Below, one piece after another: positions 3,883-6,559 of a stretch of DNA of 6,559 nt. Source of the stretch: SIG607 sp045537575 (GTDB taxonomy: Bacteria; Bacillota; Clostridia; Oscillospirales; Acutalibacteraceae); the NCBI GenBank assembly GCA_045537575.1, contig JAZSPU010000036.1:1-6559 (forward strand), read 5' to 3'. The translations under genes and the position numbers were made by a program. The notes beneath the pieces were generated by a model. That model saw only the letters and a program-made list of their open reading frames with translations. It was not told the DNA's origin and did no database searches. Numbering within the stretch: the stretch's first letter is position 1; the number at the start of each line of letters is the position of its first letter.

Positions 3883-6559
3883 ATGAAAAAACTTGGCAAA
3901 GTTCTTTTGGTTCTCCTTTTATCAGTATTTTTGGTTACTTTAATTTTTGCAAACAGTTTTAATTCCTTTGGTGAAGGAAATACATGGACAGGTAAGGTGG
4001 CGACCGAATTTAAGGGAGAGGGTACTCAAGAAAATCCTTACGTCATAACCTTGGCTGAGGAACTTGCCCTTCTTTCTCAAAACGTCAGATACGGTAACGA
4101 TTATCATGGATGTTACTTTGAGCTTGGTGCAGACATTTTTTTAAATGATAGTACCAATTGGCAGGAGTGGGGCAGTATTAACGAAAAGGGAGAGGTTATT
4201 GCTCCGAGTAATACATGGACTCCTATAGGTCTTTATGATAATTACGGCTTTAAAGGCTATTTTGACGGCAAAAACCATACCGTAAGCGGTATGTACGTAA
4301 ACAACGTAGAGGGTAAGCACTTCGGACTTTTCGGATATGCCGAAAACTATGATTTTAACGTTAAGAATCTTTACGTTAAGGAGTCTTTCGTTTACGGTAA
4401 AAACACCGAAAGTAACAACTATTACGACGCAAAGGTAGGCGGTGTAGTAGGCTACGGTAACGTGGATAACTGTCATTTTTCAGGTACAGTTATCGGTGAC
4501 GTGGGTCACACCTATACTATCCACGTCGGCGGTGTTCTAGGTTACGGCGCCGCACAAAACTGTACGGCATACGGAAAGGTTTCTGCTGTCGATGATGAGT
4601 ATATTACTTCTTACGTTGGCGGTATAGTTGGAAACAGTATTTTCGACGAGATTTTAAACTGCAAAAACTATGCAGAGGTAAGAGGAACCTTTGTCGGTGG
4701 AATTGTCGGCAAAGGCGAGGCTTCTTATTGCGAAAACTACGGAACCCTTTATGCCAAGGATGGCAACGTTGGTGGTATATCAGGTGAAGGCAGAACCGTT
4801 TACTGCAAAAACGAGGGCGATATTAATGCCGAGCTTTGCGACTACGTCGGCGGTGTAGCAGGGGATGCCAATTCATATAATGCGTCAAATGAAGACGTTA
4901 TATACTATTGCTTCAATTCGGGAAAAATAACTGCTGAAAACTGTGTTAACGTCGGTGGCGTTGCCGCAGTCGGTATAGTCAGAGAAAGCTATAATGCAGG
5001 TGAAATTGACGCCAAAAACTGCACCACTGTAGCAGGTATTCTTGCCTCAACGGGAGCAGATGCTTCTTACGTTACACAAAAAAACTATAACGTTGGTGAA
5101 ATAAAGGCTGAAGGCTGTTCTTATGTCTGCGCAACGGTTGGCACAAACGAAAGCAATAACGTTGTAGGAACTCTTTATTATCTTGATACTTTTGAATCTC
5201 CTGATAAATACGGAACTAAATTGACCGCCTCTCAGATGAAGAGTAAAAGTAGCTTTGTAGGATATAACTTTAACAGAGATTGGGAATTTGTTGAGGAAGC
5301 TCAGTACCCATATCCCACCCTTCGTTATTTCGGAAGCAAAATCTACGGGTACGGTGTCGACGTTTACGACGGAAATAGCCTTATTGAAAGCAATACCGTC
5401 GTTGAAAATACTCCTTATATATTAAAAAAACTCAGTGACAAGGACGGTCTTAAATTCTACGGTTACGAGTGCGACGGAAAGCATTACTTCGCAGGGGACA
5501 GTGTTCTTGTTGAAAAGGATATGACCTTTACTGTAATATGGCAAGCGGTAAATACGGGTAATAACGTCTGGGACGGAAGTGTCGATACCGAGTGGCAGGG
5601 TAGTGGAAGTCAGGACGACCCCTATCTGATAAATAGCGCAGAGGAACTTGCAGGTATTACTGCTGTGGTTAATACTGGCGAAGATTTCAGAGATAAATAT
5701 TTTTCACTTGAAAGCGATATCCGCCTCAATTCTTCTTATGATTTCGGATATTTCCTTGTGGCTGAAAATCAGTGGGAGCCTATAGGCAGTTACGTTGACG
5801 TAAAGGAAGGCTCTCACGTTATCTGCACTCCCGAATTCAGAGGTAATTTTAACGGAAACGGACATACCGTTTACGGTCTGTATATCAATTCGAGTAATGA
5901 GTATTTAGGTCTTTTCGGTAATGCTAACGAGTCTTCCTTTGAAAATATTATTATTAAAGACTCCTACGTATGCATAAGGCCCGGAAATTATTCTAATGCT
6001 TACGTCGGCTCGGTTGCAGGTTATGCAAATAGTGTAAAGAATTGTATTTCTTATGCTAAGGTTGAGTTTGCCGCAAGAGGTAAGCAACCCCATAATTATG
6101 AATATGACCTTTTTGTAGGCGGAGTGACGGGCAGGGCAACCAATGTGTCGGGTTGTGAAAATTACGGTGAACTGACCCTGCTTGGTCAAAAAGGTAACTA
6201 TATCTATACCTCCTGTTTAAAAATGGCAGGTATATCGGGATACGCATCCTACGTTGACAACTGTAAAAACTACGGTAGTTTAACGGCAAAGGATTTCAAG
6301 GTTGACGGCAATTTTTCAGGCTTTTATATGAGCGGTATATGCAGTGAAGCTTCCACCGTTTCTAAATGTGAAAATTTTGGCGAAATTAACGTGCCTTCAA
6401 TTCAGGAATCTTCTACTCATACAGAAACAGTATATCTTTCGGGTATCTGCCATTATGCTTCAAAGATTACCGACTGTGTAAATTCAGCCGTTATAAATGG
6501 TAAGGGCGAAACCGCAGGTATTGCAAATCGTGTAAATACGGTTGAAAACTGTTCCAATA
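3883..6559 (+). CDS. Large secreted GLUG-repeat protein, 3' end outside window
   Basis: The frame is open for 892 codons from ATG at 3883, with AAGGGG eight bases upstream. Residues 1-24 form a signal peptide (KK, then hydrophobic 7-23, cleavage perhaps after FA). Two similar modules follow. Each starts with a head (about 35-170 and 563-700) carrying GSGTQ/GSQ-type, NPY, AEEL, W-x-PIG, F-x-G-x-F-x-G-x-G/N-HTV and GLFG signatures. Each continues with GLUG-type repeats (VGGIVG...NC-x-N-x-G-x-V). They lie at about 184, 215, 244, 270, 295, 321, 357 and 383 in module one, and 707, 744, 780, 816, 851 and 877 in module two. Residues 485-555 form a beta-rich spacer like Listeria-Bacteroides/Flg_new repeats (ending FTVIW). 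GLUG proteins are known as surface or adhesin-like proteins, probably beta-solenoids. Role here, ligand and anchor are unknown because the C-terminus is missing. Family call confident, function not. Confidence 0.9.
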   Translation, partial: MKKLGKVLLVLLLSVFLVTLIFANSFNSFGEGNTWTGKVATEFKGEGTQENPYVITLAEELALLSQNVRYGNDYHGCYFELGADIFLNDSTNWQEWGSINEKGEVIAPSNTWTPIGLYDNYGFKGYFDGKNHTVSGMYVNNVEGKHFGLFGYAENYDFNVKNLYVKESFVYGKNTESNNYYDAKVGGVVGYGNVDNCHFSGTVIGDVGHTYTIHVGGVLGYGAAQNCTAYGKVSAVDDEYITSYVGGIVGNSIFDEILNCKNYAEVRGTFVGGIVGKGEASYCENYGTLYAKDGNVGGISGEGRTVYCKNEGDINAELCDYVGGVAGDANSYNASNEDVIYYCFNSGKITAENCVNVGGVAAVGIVRESYNAGEIDAKNCTTVAGILASTGADASYVTQKNYNVGEIKAEGCSYVCATVGTNESNNVVGTLYYLDTFESPDKYGTKLTASQMKSKSSFVGYNFNRDWEFVEEAQYPYPTLRYFGSKIYGYGVDVYDGNSLIESNTVVENTPYILKKLSDKDGLKFYGYECDGKHYFAGDSVLVEKDMTFTVIWQAVNTGNNVWDGSVDTEWQGSGSQDDPYLINSAEELAGITAVVNTGEDFRDKYFSLESDIRLNSSYDFGYFLVAENQWEPIGSYVDVKEGSHVICTPEFRGNFNGNGHTVYGLYINSSNEYLGLFGNANESSFENIIIKDSYVCIRPGNYSNAYVGSVAGYANSVKNCISYAKVEFAARGKQPHNYEYDLFVGGVTGRATNVSGCENYGELTLLGQKGNYIYTSCLKMAGISGYASYVDNCKNYGSLTAKDFKVDGNFSGFYMSGICSEASTVSKCENFGEINVPSIQESSTHTETVYLSGICHYASKITDCVNSAVINGKGETAGIANRVNTVENCSN

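Noticed and set aside
4141..6289. Minus-strand open frames within the GLUG gene
   Set aside because: They are antisense shadows of the repeat protein, with no start signals and no recognisable domain.

Overview
The window reads as a piece of the chromosome of a low- to mid-GC Gram-positive anaerobe, most likely a gut-type Clostridia member (Oscillospiraceae/Ruminococcaceae-like). The evidence is a YerC/YecD-type TrpR-like regulator, a Firmicutes-style Hsp33, tRNA genes with encoded CCA ends, AGGAGG-like ribosome binding sites, TTGACA/TATAAT promoters with 17-base spacers, and a secreted GLUG-repeat protein. The taxon is inferred; no rRNA or lineage marker is present.

Layout. Bases 1-927 (minus strand) hold the N-terminal 309 codons of a G3E (CobW/P47K) GTPase. 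It runs through a very His-rich linker into what looks like the start of a membrane-transporter segment, cut by the window edge. Its promoter and a pair of 14-base direct repeats lie at 961-1003. They are followed by a terminator hairpin and a tRNA-Leu(TAA) gene on the minus strand (1033-1119). A divergent intergenic region then drives a plus-strand operon of three genes: a TrpR-like regulator, a class I SAM-dependent methyltransferase and the redox-regulated chaperone Hsp33. They are joined by two TAATG stop/start overlaps.

Downstream, a near-consensus promoter with A-tracts upstream drives a tRNA-Val(TAC)-Asp(GTC)-Phe(GAA)-Gly(GCC) cluster that ends in a strong intrinsic terminator. The stretch 3645-3800 holds no gene. 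It carries a run of short hairpins whose centres fall 22 bases apart, with differing stem sequences that still pair. A promoter and a strong ribosome binding site then lead into a large secreted GLUG-repeat protein (3883 to the window end, incomplete), built from two copies of a head-plus-GLUG module separated by a small beta-rich spacer.

The genes do not form one pathway. The window is housekeeping (tRNAs, chaperone operon) flanked by two accessory-looking genes: a metal-related GTPase/transporter fusion and a cell-surface repeat protein. The least explained elements are the GTPase fusion and the 22-base-periodic hairpin array. Both large edge genes are open at the window boundaries, so their full architecture cannot be seen.
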